From the NCBI RefSeq assembly GCF_045679555.1, contig NC_092090.1, positions 30,554,788 to 30,618,787 of the forward strand: a stretch of DNA of 64,000 bases, written 5' to 3'. The DNA comes from Salvelinus alpinus (lineage: Eukaryota; Chordata; Actinopteri; Salmoniformes; Salmonidae). The translations under genes were made by a program, and so were the position numbers. The notes under the pieces were generated by a model. It ran no database searches. It was not told where the DNA came from and worked only from the letters and a program-made list of their open reading frames with translations. Positions 22,386 through 35,128 of the stretch are shown piece by piece. Positions within the stretch are counted from its first letter, which is position 1; the number at the start of each line of letters is the position of its first letter.

Positions 22386-22555
22386 TGGTAGGCAGGTATC
22401 CTGTTGGGCCAGTAACCAAAAGTTTTCTGGTTTGAATCCCAGAGCAGACTTGAAGAAAAATATGTTGATGTGCCCTTGAGCAAAGCACTTAACCCTAATT
22501 GCTCCTGTAAGTCACTCTGGATAAGAGTGTCTGCTAAATGACAAAAATGACAATG
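22386..22555 (+). mobile_element. tRNA-headed SINE
   Basis: The head contains a degenerate A box and a B-box-like tggtttgaatcccag. The middle (gcccttgagcaaagcactta) and the end (aagtcactctggataagagtgtctgctaaatgac) are typical of fish SINEs that share their 3' tail with LINEs. The A-box region is decayed. Confidence 0.65.
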
Positions 22556-22559
22556 TAGG

Positions 22560-24085
22560 CATACAGTAGTATTTGACTGAACTAGAGCTGTATTATTTGA
22601 ATGATGTCATCCCCTTAGCATCACAGGGAGATATTTTATTTAGATACAGTCAACAGTCAGGGACAGTGGTGCAAGAAAGTACTCAACTAAATCCATGGAC
22701 TGAACACACTTGAGATAAAATTGGAAACACACAAACAACAAGCATATTTTCCCCTTTACAAATGTGACAGTGACTCACAAACACACACATTTTGAGGCAG
22801 AATGATGCCACACATTGGGTATGCAAATCTTTGACTTCTGTTATATATATCTGTACAGTATATACAATTTAATTACTATTGTAGTAATTATTATAGTAGG
22901 CTTCTAACAAGAATTTCACAATAATTTATAAAAAAAAAAAAAGACATCCTAAGCTCTAGGGCTAGGCAGAGAGAGATACAGTAAATTGAACCAAGACACA
23001 ATGCAGTCTAAAGATATGGTCACCCCCACTGTTTGCAGCCCAGATGGTACATCCCAGTCCTTCTCCTTTACCTCCCTCTGTTTTCACTGTGCCCTCCATC
23101 TCTCTACTTACTCTCACTCTCTGTCTTGAGGACATTACTGAGTTCCGGCTGACAGCCTTTGAGCAGCAATTCCATCCCTCCATCCTTCCGGCCATTGTTA
23201 CAGAGCTGTTGGAGAGGAGAACAGAATAGCCTGAGGGTATGTACTCCCAGATTTCTACCTCCTCACCCTTCATGCAATTTCAGTATTTTGGTCAATGGGA
23301 TTATCACAGCCTGTGCAACTCCTATCTTCATATCCTGTGCCAGCATCGAGCATCCTCAGATGCATCCGTTTTAGTATCTCTCTGTTTTTTCTTTAATTCT
23401 CTCTCTCTCTTATTTTCTTGCCTTTGGATCATTCTGTATCCCCACTATGTTATTACTCTCTCCTCTCCTTATTCCTGTCTGCTTTCCTCCATCTTGACCT
23501 CCATTAACATTACATACTGTATGACTCATGCCATTTTAGAGATAGACAGGGAGAGAGAGATATAAATAAATATACAGAGACAATATTTATTGCTTGCTGA
23601 GACTGGATTAACAGTTGTGTCAGACAGTGTGGTGAGTGCAGAGGACATGCATGCACCTCTGTGCCTCTGTCAACTGGGCTCTTTTTTTAGCAGCTGCAGC
23701 AGCGTGATTACTCCGTCTGTTACAAAACGTGCAGTTAACTTTCCCATGAGATTGCTCTTGACAGGATACTGGACTTAAAGTGTTGCTTCCCCTGGAAGTT
23801 TGTTCTACAGATGTAATAAACAAACCAGATAATGTATATAGCAGGAATAATATGGTTCTGTTTATGTCATCTTGTCTGTCAAGGTCACATGATGGCTCTG
23901 TCTCTACTGACATGAAGCAACATGATGACATGATGCTTCATTCTGCAGTGAATAAGGAGGTGTAAAATACTTCCTGTGTATGTTGATGCTCCCTGTCTGT
24001 ATAATAACACCAAGGGACAGTAGAGCAGATAACAGAGTCTAATCTGTGTGATTATCTGTCTGCCTCTGTTTGCTGTTTTCCATCA
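22560..24085. other. Intergenic / upstream region and probable leader intron of cend1
   Basis: No coding exon was recognised. Pyrimidine-rich runs occur at 23040-23110 and 23390-23480. A splice acceptor (gttttccatcag) ends at 24086, just upstream of the cend1 start, so the cend1 5' leader exon probably lies somewhere in this interval. Confidence 0.45.
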
Positions 24086-24143
24086 GTAAAGCAGTGCTGA
24101 CCTGAAAGACACTCCTGACCAACCCCACCTGTTTCTGGATCCT

Positions 24144-24458
24144 ATGGAAGCTAAGGCTAAGAGCGGGGCACCAGCGCCCAGGGCATCCTCTAAAGCAGAG
24201 AAGACGGAGAAGAAGGAGGCAGCTCCCCCTAAAAAGGTTGACCCCACTCAAGTAGAGCCTCCACCCCCAGCGGCCCCTGTGGAAGAGCCTCAAGTGGAGG
24301 ATGGCTCAGCTGAACCAGAGGGTGCACCAGAGGGGGAAGAGGCAGCAGAGGCCAGCACAGACTCCCTGGAAAGCCTGAAGCCCTTCCTCATTGGTGGTGC
24401 CATCATCGCTGCTGGTGCCATCCTGTTGGGGGCACTGTTGTTGGCACGAAGAAATTAA
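24144..24458 (+). CDS. cend1: Cell cycle exit and neuronal differentiation protein 1-like, tail-anchored
   Basis: This is an intact 104-codon frame in one exon. Residues 1-75 are low-complexity, rich in A, P, E and K (SSKAEKTEKKEAAPPKKV..). Residues about 80-101 form a C-terminal membrane anchor (LKPFLIGGAIIAAGAILLG) closed by RRN. This matches the layout of vertebrate CEND1/BM88, a neuronal membrane protein that promotes exit from the cell cycle: charged, proline-rich cytosolic part and a C-terminal anchor ending in RKK. The mammalian protein is about 149 residues, so this one is short, mostly in the disordered part. A splice acceptor lies 58 nt upstream, as expected for a coding exon preceded by a leader exon. 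The assignment rests on architecture and the C-terminus; another small tail-anchored protein is possible. Confidence 0.75.
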   Translation: MEAKAKSGAPAPRASSKAEKTEKKEAAPPKKVDPTQVEPPPPAAPVEEPQVEDGSAEPEGAPEGEEAAEASTDSLESLKPFLIGGAIIAAGAILLGALLLARRN

Positions 24459-26880
24459 TCACCACCACTCATCATCAAAACCTATTGGTTGATGGGTTAA
24501 CGAGTCACTTGCTGATTGGTTCATAGACTATCATGCAGCTGGTAGAGATGGGGGATGGGGAGCCACTTTGCTTCTTAAGTATATTTCAGTCCAGTATGCA
24601 CTGAAACATTTTGATGTTTCTGGGTCTACTAATACATAAGTTAGTAGTAGAAACACAGTAACTTTATATTGTTTGATTTGAAAAAGGTCATATGAAGTAT
24701 ATTAAACATACTATTGTGAGTGCTTAGCAGGTTTGGGGTCAATTTAATTTAAATTCCAGTCAATTCAGGAAGTACACTGAAATTCCAATTCTCTTGAATC
24801 CTTTTCAATATAGAACATTTGGAATTTGAATTTTGTTTAATTTCTGAATGGAAATTAAATGGAATTGATCCCAACCCTGGTGCCTAGTATGTGCTATTTT
24901 TATGCTCGTATTGCTTTTGCTGTAAATACCTGGTCCCTGCAGATTAGATGTGAACCCTTTTGAATAACGGTTTTAGACCAGGAGATATCGTTATATCAAT
25001 TCAGGGGAAGTTGCATGGTTTAGAGAAGGCTGTGTGTAAGTGATGTCAGTAATGTCAGATAATAGTGTGACAGATGAAGTAACTTAAATAATTGTATGTG
25101 ATAGACTTCCATTTCAGTCTCTACTGATGCTGAGGTAATAACATTTCATAGTCAAATTGCCCCTATATCCCAAATCAATATGTACATTGAGATTATAGTC
25201 AAAGTTATGCCTGGCTGTCTGCGTTTACTGCCCCGGTGACACAAATGGAGTATAAACCAAAAGCATATACACTAAATTGCCAAACCTATTGCCAAAAATA
25301 TTATATTTTAACCCTGTGTGTTGACACTGAAATCCCTTGGTGTGTCCATTTGTCAAATGTATTAACAGCTTGCATACTACAATTTCTCTGGAGCAATAGT
25401 GTAGCCTCTATTTATTTGAAGACCATACATGTTAGAGAGTGTTAGTGCGAGAGACAGTGCAGCTACTGTAATAGTACTGTACATTGTATGAATTTTGATT
25501 CAGAATGAAAATATTCTACATGCAATATGTGGTGTACCAATCAATGTATGTAGTAGCTTGGCCAGTCATGCTCACCAAATCAGCATATACACAAATATAT
25601 TACATCCATCTCCAACCTCCAGGAAAGCCTTGAAAGTATGATGAAATGATGATAATACATGCATTACAGTGTATTTTGTAATACATTCATATTTTTTGAT
25701 AGTTTGATGAACCTAGAATTCAAGTAGAAAGCATGCATTATTGATGGGGGTAGAGAAATAGCTGGATTTATTTAGTAGATCAACTGAGATTGTTTCCTCT
25801 TTTGTTTCCCTATTCATTACAGAGAAGCTCTCCTATTTTTGATAACATACAAACAGTTTATTTTATTTTATAAGAGGCCTAGGAGATTTAACACCCAATC
25901 AAACATCTTGCTTGAACACTGGCATGTAGCGTACCATGATGCAATATCAATACCTCCAGCACAGCAACAGAAGACACATATTCTGCAGATACATGTTCAA
26001 ATAGCCTAGTCGTCACAGAGTACTAAATAAAATCTAGCAGTTATTTTCCTTGGTCTCAAAGAGCGTATAAATGCAATAATTCCAGTAGGACTACACATTT
26101 TAGCACATGTTCTGTATGATATTAAAATAATGGCAATGATGGTGAAATGTTGATGGGTAATACTATTGTAAATGGAGAATGGGAACCAGATGATGGTGAT
26201 AGCGGTGATTATGATGGGGATTAAACCTATATTTTCTTGATATCCCAGCTCCCTATGACATATTTTCCCTCTTGCACACTCAATCCCCTGCCCCCAAAGC
26301 TCCTTGTGTAAATCCAAATGGTTGTCTTGTGACTTGACCTGACCTTTATTAAAGGCAATGAACACGCTTGCATAGACTAAAGGGTCTCTTTGATAGCTGT
26401 GAATCATTTTGTGTCCTACACTCTCCACCAATAGAAATTGCTAGGGTTCATTGTGTTGAGATTGAAGCACTCCTCTCATTGTTTCCTTTCCTCCATCATC
26501 ACTGATATGAATAGGACTGATTGGCTATAGACTGTATTATGTCCACCATTCACATGTCAGCAGTCATGAAAAGGAGACATTTTAAATGTTATCATGCTGG
26601 CCAATAGGGTTTCTAAACATCGTGCGGTTTTAAAAATCTGAATTCTCAAAGAGATACAGTAGCCAGTTCCAGATGTGATTAATGTGAATCTAGTATTCGA
26701 GTAACCATGTGTATGTGACCAATAAAATTTGAAGATTTGAATCTAGTATTGTACTAGTCCAAAAAAGAAAACTGAGGGGGAGTCATATTCTAAACAGACC
26801 CCTAATATATTCGGAAAATCTAATGTGTACCATGAAAACAACAATATGTTAAAGGTAAATAGATCTATGAATGAGGCGCA
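24459..26880 (+). other. cend1 3' UTR and intergenic region
   Basis: No further gene was seen. At about 24733-24885 an AT-rich imperfect palindrome (ggggtcaatttaatttaaattcc .. aattaaatggaattgatccc) looks like a small foldback repeat within the probable 3' UTR. Near 26712-26740 (gtgaccaataaaatttgaagatttg) is the end of a dispersed fish repeat. Confidence 0.45.
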
Positions 26881-26884
26881 GCTC

Positions 26885-27300
26885 ATTCAATTCCAACATT
26901 TCTAGAACCCCCTGTAACGTTGCAGCCCCTGGACATGCCCCAGTCAGTTGCCAACTTAGCGACTTTGTCCCTATATTTAGCGAGTATTCAGACCCCTCTA
27001 GCGACACATTTTCAAAAAAGCAACAAGTGACAAATCTAGCAACTTTTTCTGGTGTTACATTACATACTCTGACGTGAAAACACGTATCGTTCTTACTCTT
27101 CTCAACAAGCAGCGGGTGCTGCGGTGGGCCCCCGTCCGAAAGCACTCACAGGCGGCCCAATCGTCGCGCAGCTGTCCCTCCCAGCTGCAGTCAGAGCAGG
27201 AGATGTTCACCCCTCTGCGTCCAGACTGCAAATGAATCAGGCTACTAATGTCTCTTTTTGGTCCATTTAGATTGTTAATGTAGATTGTATACAACAAAAA
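26885..27300. repeat. Probable interspersed repeat upstream of polr2l
   Basis: The block (gcaacaagtgacaaatctagc.., caagcagcgggtgctgcggtggg.., ggagatgttcacccctctgc) is GC-rich, unlike its flanks, and recalls a dispersed repeat in fish genomes. No terminal repeats could be fixed and no protein was recognised, so the class is left open. Confidence 0.4.
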
Positions 27301-27689
27301 ATATATAAAAAATATTACGGTTAAAAATGTTCATGTTTTACTGTGACTTGTTGTAGGCTGCTAAGTGGACCATAAGGTTAAAAACCAAACCAAATTAAGA
27401 AAACTAAACTAAAAAACTAAAAAATAAGTAACTATTTTGGGTTACTTTTGCCGGTCCCAAGCCCGGATAAAGGAGGGAGGGTTGGAATTGTGACATAAAA
27501 AAAAACAAGAACCGACAGAAGAAAGTTCATTTATAGTTCTAAACATATTTAGGGTGTTTTTTTACTCACGTTTTGTCTCTCCCACGACGTTATTCCTCTC
27601 TCATACAGCATCCATCACAATTACATGCACATTGCCAATTGTGCAAATTAGGGGACGTAATTTTGCGACTTCTAGGACAGCCAATAGCT

Positions 27690-27828
27690 ACTTTCCTTAC
27701 TGAGGAGTTGGCAACACAGCCAGTATTGAGGGAGGAGCGACGCGCGTTAGCCTAGCTAGCTACATGTTCTTCCTGTGTGCTTTCTTGTCTGTTTGCAAGG
27801 GTTACTGCGGAACATCTTTTACTTTACA
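27690..27828 (+). promoter_or_regulatory. Probable promoter and leader exon of polr2l
   Basis: The sequence around 27730-27760 (gggaggagcgacgcgcg) is locally CpG-containing. A donor-like site (tttaca|gtgagtc) at 27829 can be spliced to an acceptor (tttgttttcag) ending at 28231, 22 nt before the polr2l start codon. This is predicted from sequence only. Confidence 0.45.
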
Positions 27829-28220
27829 GTGAGTCAATAACTACTTTATTGTTTGAGTCTCTATTTCGCCATGATATAAAGCATGTCTATGTTGTGTGCT
27901 AACACTTTTTGGTTAATTAGCTAACTCTATGCAACGGGTTTGAAAACGTGTGCGCTAGCTAGTACTGTGTAGCTAGCTAGCACGCTTGTTGACATGCCCG
28001 CGCTAAGACTGAGCGTCAGTAAAACATAAAGCAAGTTATCTACAAAATTGATAGGCTATGCAATTTTCGTTGAATATCTACCATTTTCTTCAAGACACCC
28101 GTCTGCCGTTGGCTGGCTAGCTTGTTAACATTAAATACATAAATTATTTTTTACATTTGTCATTTAACAGATGCTCTTATTCAGGGCAATTTACAGTAAA
28201 GTGCATACATTTTTTCGTAA

Positions 28221-28613
<393 letters not shown>

Positions 28614-28763
28614 TGGATACAACAACCACATACAAGAATCATATGGCTTATTTATGGACAAGCCCTGGCTGACTGCCAGTGAGGCAGTGCACCCTGATGG
28701 ATTGACATCCTCAAGAGACTATTTTCACACCTTGTTTGAATCGTACATGTTTTTTTGTTGTTG

Positions 28764-28777
28764 AATAAAGCAATAAA
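28764..28777 (+). terminator. Polyadenylation signals of polr2l
   Basis: Two AATAAA hexamers 2 nt apart, about 150 nt after the stop codon, are followed by an AT-rich stretch. They are the only good candidates before the convergent cpsf7 3' UTR. Confidence 0.7.
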
Positions 28778-28799
28778 TACTACTCAATTATAATAAGTG

Positions 28800-29762
28800 C
28801 TTTGTAAAGCGGAGTCAAAGTTCTTTAATATGGTTTCCTTGTGTTGGCTCAGTGACCTAGTTTCGCATGCACTCTGTATCCTGAGAGAACATTGAACCCT
28901 GGCAGGCAAGGCTCATTTCACTAGGTGTCTGAATTCCTGCTGCTTTCTGACAAAAACATGGCAAGTGGCTGTAGCCTTATTGATTGAAGTAAAGCCATGT
29001 AATTTACATTGTGTAAATAAACAAGACAGTAGGCCAACCCCTTTAAGCAGCATGGGTCAGGCAATGAAAACTACCTGGTCCACTTGTAACAATCCCTTTT
29101 TGCAATAAACACTTGTTCCAACTAATTTTAACAGCCTTTTTTAATCAGTTCAAATTTGATACAAAAGAAGGGGGAAGAGGGAAAAAAACACTACACAGTT
29201 CAACATATAAAAAAACATGTACTTCTGCTTTGTGCATGCAGGTGTGGCAAACAACAAAAGTTGTAGCCACAACCCTGAAACGGTCAATTCATAATCAAAA
29301 ATAAAATTACAAAGACAGTATCACTGTGAAAGAGGGGGTTGGTGATGGCCAAGATTAGAAGGTAAAATGCTTGGTGGCTGCTGAATACCAGGGAAACGTG
29401 AACATGGGAGATGGGGCAGTAGGTTGTGGCGATATGGGGGGGGGGGCTATGGACATTCATTTTGTCTCACCATCAGTTCATCCATTAACCCAGACTTTTA
29501 AGCAGCTTGGTGCAGAAATAAAGTCCTACCTCCCCTCCTACTCAGCCTGACAGGGACAAAGACAACCTAGAATGTAATGAAAAGAACACAGACAAAAGTT
29601 CTGTCAGTAGTGCATAAATACAAAGGGTTGAATTAAAAAAACTGGTGCTTGGCAATTAAGAGGTGGTGGTGTATTTCAGGATGTGAGTAAGTGGTGGTAG
29701 TCTGTAGATTACAGAATTAGAGGGGAGATGTGTTGGAGATAAGACAGGGTCAGAGAGCTTAC
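28800..29762 (-). other. Spacer between convergent genes; likely cpsf7 3' UTR
   Basis: No gene was seen. The stretch from about 29100 to 29762 is likely the 3' UTR of cpsf7 on the minus strand. It contains a G-run near 29438. Confidence 0.45.
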
Positions 29763-32596
29763 CTAGCGGTGCCGCTCGCGGTGCTCCCTATGTCTATCTC
29801 GTTCCCGAACACGCTCCCGGTCTCTCCCATCTCTCTCCCCACTTAGGGAGCGTTCTCGGTGCCGGCGGGACATTCCTGCAGCCTCCCATTCCTGGCTGTA
29901 GGACTCTTCCCTTTCCCTGCCTCTGTCCCGTTCTCTTTCCCTGTCCCGCTCTCTATCTCGGGAACGGTGTTCTCTGTCACGGGAACGGTGTCTTTTCCTA
30001 CAAAGAGAGAACAAGTTAGGAGTGAGGCCACATTACAATTTCCATTTGTGATGAAAGAACAGTTCATGAGAGGTACAAACAATTTTTCCAGCACTGACCT
30101 GGAGCCGTAAGACTTGCTCTCGATGGAGAAGAGGCAGTCTTTCAGAGAGGTGACCAGCGCTCGACAGCGCTCGTCCCCATACACTCTTGACTGCTTGATG
30201 ACAGCAATGGCAGTCAAAAGGGTCTCAATGGCCAGGGGCATGTCTCCTACATGAGGCGAGGTTACAGAGTTTATTACAATGGCAGAATTTAAGATGACCA
30301 TGATCTGCATTGTGTACTGCACATGTAAATGTCTTTGGGTCTAGTCTAGATTTATCATCATGAATCTGTATTTGAGTGTACTGTAGGCATTTTTCAGTGA
30401 GAGTCTAACCAGCAGTAGCTCCAGACACAGCCTTGGTGATGGCGCTGCTGGCGATTGCTCTGTTTCTGTTCATCAGCTCATCAAACTCTCCCTCTGGAAT
30501 TTGGGGTGTGGGTGCTTCACTGTCCCTGCTGCTAGAGAAAGAAACACTCCCTTACTGATCATCATCATACATATCCATACAACTTGTGATAAACATGTTT
30601 TTGTATTAATTTGTAAACATTCCATAATATAAAGTACAGTGGATGAGCTCACCTGTGCCGGTTGTACAGTGTGTTGTGTTGTTGACTGTAGTTGTCATGT
30701 TGTGCTGGAGGAAAGAAGGCGGGGTTGAGATGCAGGGAGGGAGGAGGATGGCTGGGGAGACGTAGAGGTGGTGGAGGGAAAAGGTGGGGCATGGGGGGAG
30801 GAGGGATGTGTGGGGGAAGGTGAGGGAAAAGAGGAGGAGGCAGCCTAAAGTATGGGACTGACAGAGGGGGAGGTTTGTTGTGAATGTGTTGGGGGTGGAT
30901 AGTGTGAGGGACAGTGGAGTGGTTCTGGTTGAGCACAGGAGGGGAGACGGAGGTGTTTTTATCCCCAGTATCTGACGACTCCTTTGAGTTAGAGCGCTGG
31001 GGGACACCTATGGAAAAGGAGGGACAATTTGATTTTGTTTCTATGGCAGTACTGGATATCGCTTCCAAGAAAGACTTGACTACCTATTTATTTGCTGTAA
31101 GTAGATGTGTGCTTACGTTTATTAGCCTGGGCTTCAAACACGGCAAGATTCTGGCGTGTGGCAAAGCGGCAGTCCACCTTTTCCCCATTAACATGACAAT
31201 TTGGCAATGTCTCCAGCAACCTCTGCAATGACTCTTCTGTGGCCACCACTACCTCAGCGTATCTATAGAGATAAAAGACAAATATCAGCTAGTATACTTA
31301 ATGTTACCAGCTGGAAAGAAAGGCTATTTCAGAGCTTTGAAAGGCCATCACAACATAATCGACTAGCCATCAGTAGACCACCAGAGCAGCCCTGTCCAGT
31401 TCTTCAGGGTCTGGAGACAACACTTTGGCTCTGGATCATGCACAGATAATAAATAAAACATTGGTAGTCATCTGTAAGATCTGTATTTAGCTTAGCTACT
31501 GGAGCATCATATTTATTTGAGGACTAATTTGACTCAATAGGTGTCTGTCTCCAGGTCTCCCTAGAACACCATGGCCAGACCCCGTCATGAAATGACGAAA
31601 CACCCAGTTAATAAACAGTGAAGAAATAGATCACATTAGATTAGAATGATGCCCAGTGGATAGGCCTAACTCTCACCCCCTGGACTGGCCATTAGCTCTG
31701 TTCTCAGCAAATTTGATCTCCACAATGTCCTTCACACCCAAGGTGCGCGCCACGTTAATAAGGTCTTTGTCGGAGGTCCACTGAGGAGAGGGGTAAAGGA
31801 AGACAAAGGAGAGAAAGAGGGAGAAGATGAGTAAAAATTAAGGATAGGGACAGAAAGGTAATAGAACTAGGTGGCTGTATCTCATTACAGAACATAGACT
31901 AATAGATTAGCAGACTGGATTGAAGATAATGGTGGGAGACTCACCCAGGAGAAGTTGCCCACATATACAGCCAGTCTCTTGTTCCACACTCCACTGTAAG
32001 TGTACAGTATTGCTGGTTTGCTCTCCTCTTTCGTCGGCTGGTCCTTGCTGAGAGGCATAGCGTCCTCTGAGAATTTCCTTTCCCGGCTCACAGAGCCAGT
32101 GAGCACGTCATCATAAAGATCACTTGCCTCTGCCGTTGTTGCAAAATCTCCATCCTATATAGAGAGAGAAGATGGACAGAAGATAGACATCATCCCTCAA
32201 TGCCTAGCTTATCACTCAATGACCATCCCTGAAGAATCAGACAAACTACAAGAGAACACTAACTGCCACATTTGTATTGTTGATATCAAGGTTAAGAAAT
32301 AGAATAGTATGACTTTTTATCATATATTCTAAATGTAGCTATTGACATTAATTCATTTAAGATGTAGACATGTTGATCATGCTAAAAATCAAACAACCTC
32401 ACCCAACAAGTTATTTTAGTTCCCACTTTAATAATCTTCTGCATTCACTTTTAGCTTCTCACAACTATTCATGTCTACAGCACTTTTCATAATCGCTCTC
32501 CGCCTGTCTCACCTCCCCGTTGTTTTGACTGAACTTCTCGTCGTAGATGTCTATGAGGTCAGTTGCACCACCACCATCAGCCGCTTTAGCCGCCAT
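29763..32596 (-). CDS. cpsf7: Cleavage and polyadenylation specificity factor subunit 7 (CFIm59)
   Basis: There are eight coding exons on the minus strand: 32513-32596, 31945-32154, 31677-31780, 31117-31262, 30653-31007, 30410-30531, 30099-30246, 29763-29997. They sum to 1404 nt with phases that close exactly, giving 467 residues (human about 471). CPSF7 is the 59-kDa partner of NUDT21 in cleavage factor Im, which binds UGUA upstream of poly(A) sites. Residues about 88-165 form the RRM ([10 protein letters not shown] as RNP2, GYAEVVV near 133-139). A proline-rich region follows (about 200-295, with HLNPAFFPP), then a conserved helix-rich block ([17 protein letters not shown]) and a C-terminal R/E/D-S tail (about 390-467). 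All introns have GT-AG ends; one donor is the weaker gttaga (after 30410). It is head to head with sdhaf2. I see no break. Confidence 0.96.
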
Positions 32597-33404
32597 CCCG
32601 AGTCCTGGGTTGGCAGTGCAGCCTCTGGCTACGTTAGCAACGTTTTCTCTCAGCAATCGACACTTGGCAATAAACGTAAAGGAAATAACTACAGGTGCAT
32701 GTTTTGCACCTTTCCAGGCATCTATGTTTTTTTGATGTAGCTAGTCCAGCTGGCTAACGTTACCCAGTTAGCACCGCAATATTGTTGAACTAAATAGCTA
32801 GGTAGCGAACGTTAGCTAAATAGCATTCCCTCCCCTTGCAGGGAAACTGGCGTGGACGGAATACCAAAGGCAAACAAAGAAATTACCAACCCAGATTAAA
32901 ATGTCAACAAATATTATACTTTCAAAATGTGATATAATTGTAATGTAAGTCTGCATGCAAAAACTGATAACACTCAGGTAAGCACTCAGCTAGCTTGTTG
33001 CTGCTACATCAGAACAGAAGCGGAATCGAGGAGTGCATCTTTCAAATATCTCCGATGTGAAACAGGCATGGTATTACGACTATCCGAAAAAAATGTTTAG
33101 CTATCAGCTAAATAATATATGTTGTTACATACGTGAATGTATAATGTAAATGTGTGACATGTTGATACAATTCATATTGTTTAACATGCATTTCAAGATT
33201 TATTTGGAAGAAGTAATATTTGCCCTTACCAATATGGCGCCAATTATTTCCCCAAGCTAGAGCGGACATTTCTTGCTGTGCTCCCACTAATTATGTGACT
33301 GTCTTTGGCTAGCAGGGACTTGTGTAATTTTAGGACACTGGTTGCTCTCGAGTCAACAAGAACAGTCACATCAGGATTCAGCAGTCACAAGAAAGAAAGA
33401 CACA
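32597..33404. promoter_or_regulatory. Shared upstream region of the divergent pair cpsf7 / sdhaf2
   Basis: The two start codons are 808 bp apart on opposite strands, so their promoters must lie here. Near 33231-33247 the sequence aatatggcgccaattatt combines a YY1-like ATGGCGC with a CCAAT-type box, plausible for sdhaf2. Repeated gctaacgtta / aacgttagc motifs occur at about 32752-32820, close to cpsf7. No TATA box in a convincing place was seen. Motif calls are by eye. Confidence 0.5.
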
Positions 33405-35108
33405 ATGCTGTCTGTTCTCGTTGCTAAAAGAGTGAGTCGTATTTTGAATACAAACGTGAGGCTACACGGACTACCTGAGTTAACCTTGTTATCCTCATTG
33501 ACTTTTTGTTTTTTACTGTCTGTTTGCTAGCTAGATAACTGATCTCAAGGCTGGCTAGAAATGCTGTCTATTCTGACTGAAGCTAACTCGAGTATGCCCA
33601 TAAACCTACTGTAGTTTACTACTGAGTTTGAAAGTCATTTTCTGTTCTCTCTTTTCAAACTGAGCGGTAACGTTGTGTAGGATATGAAGGTACACTTGTG
33701 CAACCATACCATGGGAGGGCAGCAGATAATGTTATGCAACCAACCTCATGTTTTGTAGCTAAAGGAAGGTGGCTGTCTGGCAAGAACAGCAGTCCAATTC
33801 ATACATAGTGGTAACGTTAGCTAGCTAGGTAAAATTATGCTCAAGGACAAAGGTACTCTTCTATCGGACTGTCGTCTGAATTAGCCTAGGGGCGCTATGG
33901 TCTTTGCCAGTCAAACTTGTGAGTACCCTACAGGACAGTCATTGTAAGCTACTTTTCTAGCAATTAAACTATGAAATCACATTTTATTGGTCACATACAC
34001 ATGGTTAGCAGATGTTATTGCGAGTGTAGCGAAATGCTTATGCTACACTCGCAATAACATCTGCTAACCATGTGTATAATTAAAACCATCTCCATGTTGT
34101 TGTGTAAAGTCATTCCAGTTGTTGGTTAATGATGTTGTTTCTCTTGTCTAGCTGGTAAGTAGGGTATGCCAGGAGTCATTGAGACCAGCTGTGGTAGAAC
34201 TAGTGACTACACGGGGTTACAAAGGAGAGGCACCTGATGACTCTAGGGGTGACCTAATTGAGATCCCCCTACCCCCCTGGACAGAGAAGGATGGTGAGAC
34301 CATGGACATCAAGAGACGGCGCCTGCTCTTCCAAAGCCGAAAGAGGGGCATGCTGGAGAATTGCATATTGCTCAGGTGAGTGGACCACTGATCATACTAT
34401 ATATATTTTAGTTTTGATTTTAGTCTTCTTTTTAGTCCTGAGCAAAGCTCATACTATGATAGAGTCCATGATAGAGATATAAAAAAATTATAAACCATCT
34501 GGTTTAAGGACAGGCAGCTTATTTGTGGTCAGTGGCAGAGGCATGATTTAATTATAGTGTGCAACTTACAATATGTGTATCTGAGTCTTGGACATGTCTC
34601 AAAACCATACACTTGCACATACCAATCAAATTGTCTTTCCCCTTTCAGCCTGTTTGCCAAACAATATCTTAATACAATGAGCGAGCACCAGTTAAGACAG
34701 TATGACAGACTGATCAACGAGCCTAGCAACGACTGGGACATCTACTACTGGGCAACAGGTGAGGAGAGTGGTTCAGCTTCATATTATCTTATCATCTGTG
34801 ATTATCCACTCTGATCTACAACAGGGCATGCAAAGCCATATAATACAGTTAGATATACTGTTGTTTAGAAATAGTTCTTATTTTCAAGCTGATCTGCTGA
34901 CTTACCCATTCTATATGAGATATGAAATGTCAGTTGAAGTTAACTGAATGTGTGTTGTCTTTCCCTCCTCTCAACAGAGGCCCAGCCTGTACCTGATGTG
35001 TACACAGGTGAAATCATGGACCTACTGAAGGAGTTCACTAAGAACAAAGATCAGGAACAAAGGCTGGACGCACCCAACCTGGAATACCTGGACAAGGGGA
35101 GCCAGTGA
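33405..35108 (+). CDS. sdhaf2: Succinate dehydrogenase assembly factor 2, mitochondrial
   Basis: There are four coding exons, 33405-33431, 34152-34375, 34649-34758 and 34978-35108, totalling 492 nt and 163 residues (human about 166). SDHAF2/SDH5 is a mitochondrial matrix protein that helps attach FAD covalently to SDHA. The first about 30 residues are basic and lack acidic residues until E17 ([14 protein letters not shown]..), fitting a presequence. The conserved core follows: LIEIPLPPW (45-52), [17 protein letters not shown] (71-87), [17 protein letters not shown] (102-118) and a C-terminal LEYLDKGSQ. The usual acidic residue in the RKRGMLE(N/D) motif is N here, as in human. All introns have GT-AG ends. 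Intron 1 holds a perfect 36-bp inverted repeat (33995-34077). Confidence 0.96.
33995..34077. repeat. Perfect 36-bp inverted repeat (hairpin) in sdhaf2 intron 1
   Basis: The arms at 33995-34030 and 34042-34077 are exact reverse complements (atacacatggttagcagatg..), separated by 11 nt (gaaatgcttat). The left arm is part of a known fish repeat end (tcacattttattggtcacatacacatgg); the right arm is a reversed duplicate of it. Confidence 0.92.
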
Positions 35109-35128
35109 AGCGTGGCTGACACATCCCT

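Noticed and set aside
26006-26431. 141-codon minus-strand frame between cend1 and polr2l
   Set aside because: AT-rich, no recognisable domain, no splice signals in a consistent arrangement, and composition like its non-coding flanks.
27055-27297. Frame MLYTIYINNLNGPK.. as a LINE reverse transcriptase
   Set aside because: Only the first few residues recall the YINN motif; the rest shows no RT pattern. It is treated as part of an unclassified repeat.
29859-30110. 83-codon plus-strand frame
   Set aside because: It is antisense to the last cpsf7 exons, whose reading is certain.
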